Of a stretch of DNA of 64,000 nt, positions 63,830 to 64,000 are shown in pieces (within the stretch, counting starts at the first letter, position 1; every line of letters starts with the position of its first letter). A model generated the notes under the pieces. The model searched no databases and had not been told where the DNA came from. It worked only from the letters and a program-made list of their open reading frames with translations. A program made the translations under genes and the position numbers. The stretch comes from Bowmanella denitrificans. Its GTDB lineage: Bacteria; Pseudomonadota; Gammaproteobacteria; Enterobacterales; Alteromonadaceae. The stretch covers positions 186,001-250,000 of the forward strand of contig NZ_PEBU01000003.1 in the NCBI RefSeq assembly GCF_002887595.1, given 5' to 3'.

Positions 63830-64000
63830 TTATGCCCCCTTAAACCTAGCACTAGTGCGCAAAAAAGGACATAACTCGAAAACATTGTCTACTATGTGAG
63901 CCCTTTGTTCTTCAGTAATGAGCATCTGAATAAACTTAGATTTTTCGACTGGAGTAGGAAGGCGTATTGCACGCGCACCGTTGCTCATTAATAAATCTTG
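63830..64000 (-). CDS. 3' end of an unidentified CDS of the leftward operon
   Basis: A frame open to the right edge of the window encodes 56 C-terminal residues (containing IRLPTPVEKSKF and EEQRAHIVDNVFELCP) and stops at 63830, immediately before the luxE-like ATG. The family cannot be recognised from this tail. The zero spacing shows it belongs to the same operon. Confidence 0.7.
   Translation of the reverse strand, partial: QDLLMSNGARAIRLPTPVEKSKFIQMLITEEQRAHIVDNVFELCPFLRTSARFKGA

Noticed and set aside
1-64000. tRNA, rRNA, insertion sequences or prophage
   Set aside because: No cloverleaf-like sequences, rRNA segments, transposase or phage structural genes were recognised on either strand.

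Overview
The window reads as a chromosomal segment of a free-living, flagellated gammaproteobacterium, most likely of the order Alteromonadales. This is inferred from gene content and order: nrdR-ribD, ettA, radA, serB next to ytjB, rpoE-rseABC-lepA-lepB-rnc-era, nadB divergent from rpoE, ygfX-sdhE divergent from ygfZ, prfB-lysS, and a FleQ/FlrA-type flagellar regulator. No tRNA, rRNA, insertion sequence, prophage or CRISPR array was seen.

Positions 1-39228 are mostly conserved housekeeping DNA. The genes are ribD (cut by the left edge), nrdR, a DUF6265-type lipocalin-like protein, a porin, a chemoreceptor, a periplasmic binding protein, glyA, ettA, two PilZ proteins flanking radA, arfA, serB, a CoA-transferase, ytjB, tatD, pdxH, the sigma-E/lepA/era block, nadB, a MaoC-like protein, ygfX/sdhE/ygfZ, a SlyD-like isomerase, lysS, prfB (with its programmed +1 frameshift), a CBS protein, zntB, an FMN reductase and flrA. 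Three spots stand out here. arfA carries a terminator hairpin inside its own reading frame. A remnant of a second large PilZ protein lies just before the intact one. Clusters of small hairpins that expose GGA in their loops occur after ettA, before prfB and, most strikingly, upstream of flrA.

Positions 39229-42650 form a boundary. An approximately 580-bp array of about 13 GGA-loop hairpins separates flrA from a KpsF/KdsD-type isomerase. Next come an MntA/HepT toxin-antitoxin pair and a short, atypical flagellin.

Positions 42651-64000 are an AT-richer accessory glycan locus in two convergent operons. The rightward operon (43027-49724) contains a Rossmann protein, a sugar epimerase/dehydratase, a DegT aminotransferase, an asparagine synthase, a FemAB-like transferase, a NeuD/PglD-like acetyltransferase and a methyltransferase. 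The leftward operon (from beyond 64000 down to 49844) contains an unidentified truncated CDS, LuxE- and LuxC-like acyl activation/reduction enzymes, a LicD phosphotransferase, a TagD-like cytidylyltransferase, a Stealth sugar-phosphate transferase, a GT4-like glycosyltransferase, two methyltransferases, a polytopic membrane protein, a beta-propeller glycosidase-like protein, a polysaccharide deacetylase-like protein, an unrecognised Rossmann-like protein and a left-handed beta-helix acyltransferase. Together they look able to build an amino-sugar glycan with phosphodiester-linked, methylated, acylated and amidated decorations. The adjacent flagellin, the nearby flrA and a sigma-28-like promoter pointing into the locus make flagellin or surface glycosylation the leading idea, but the final acceptor cannot be read from the sequence.
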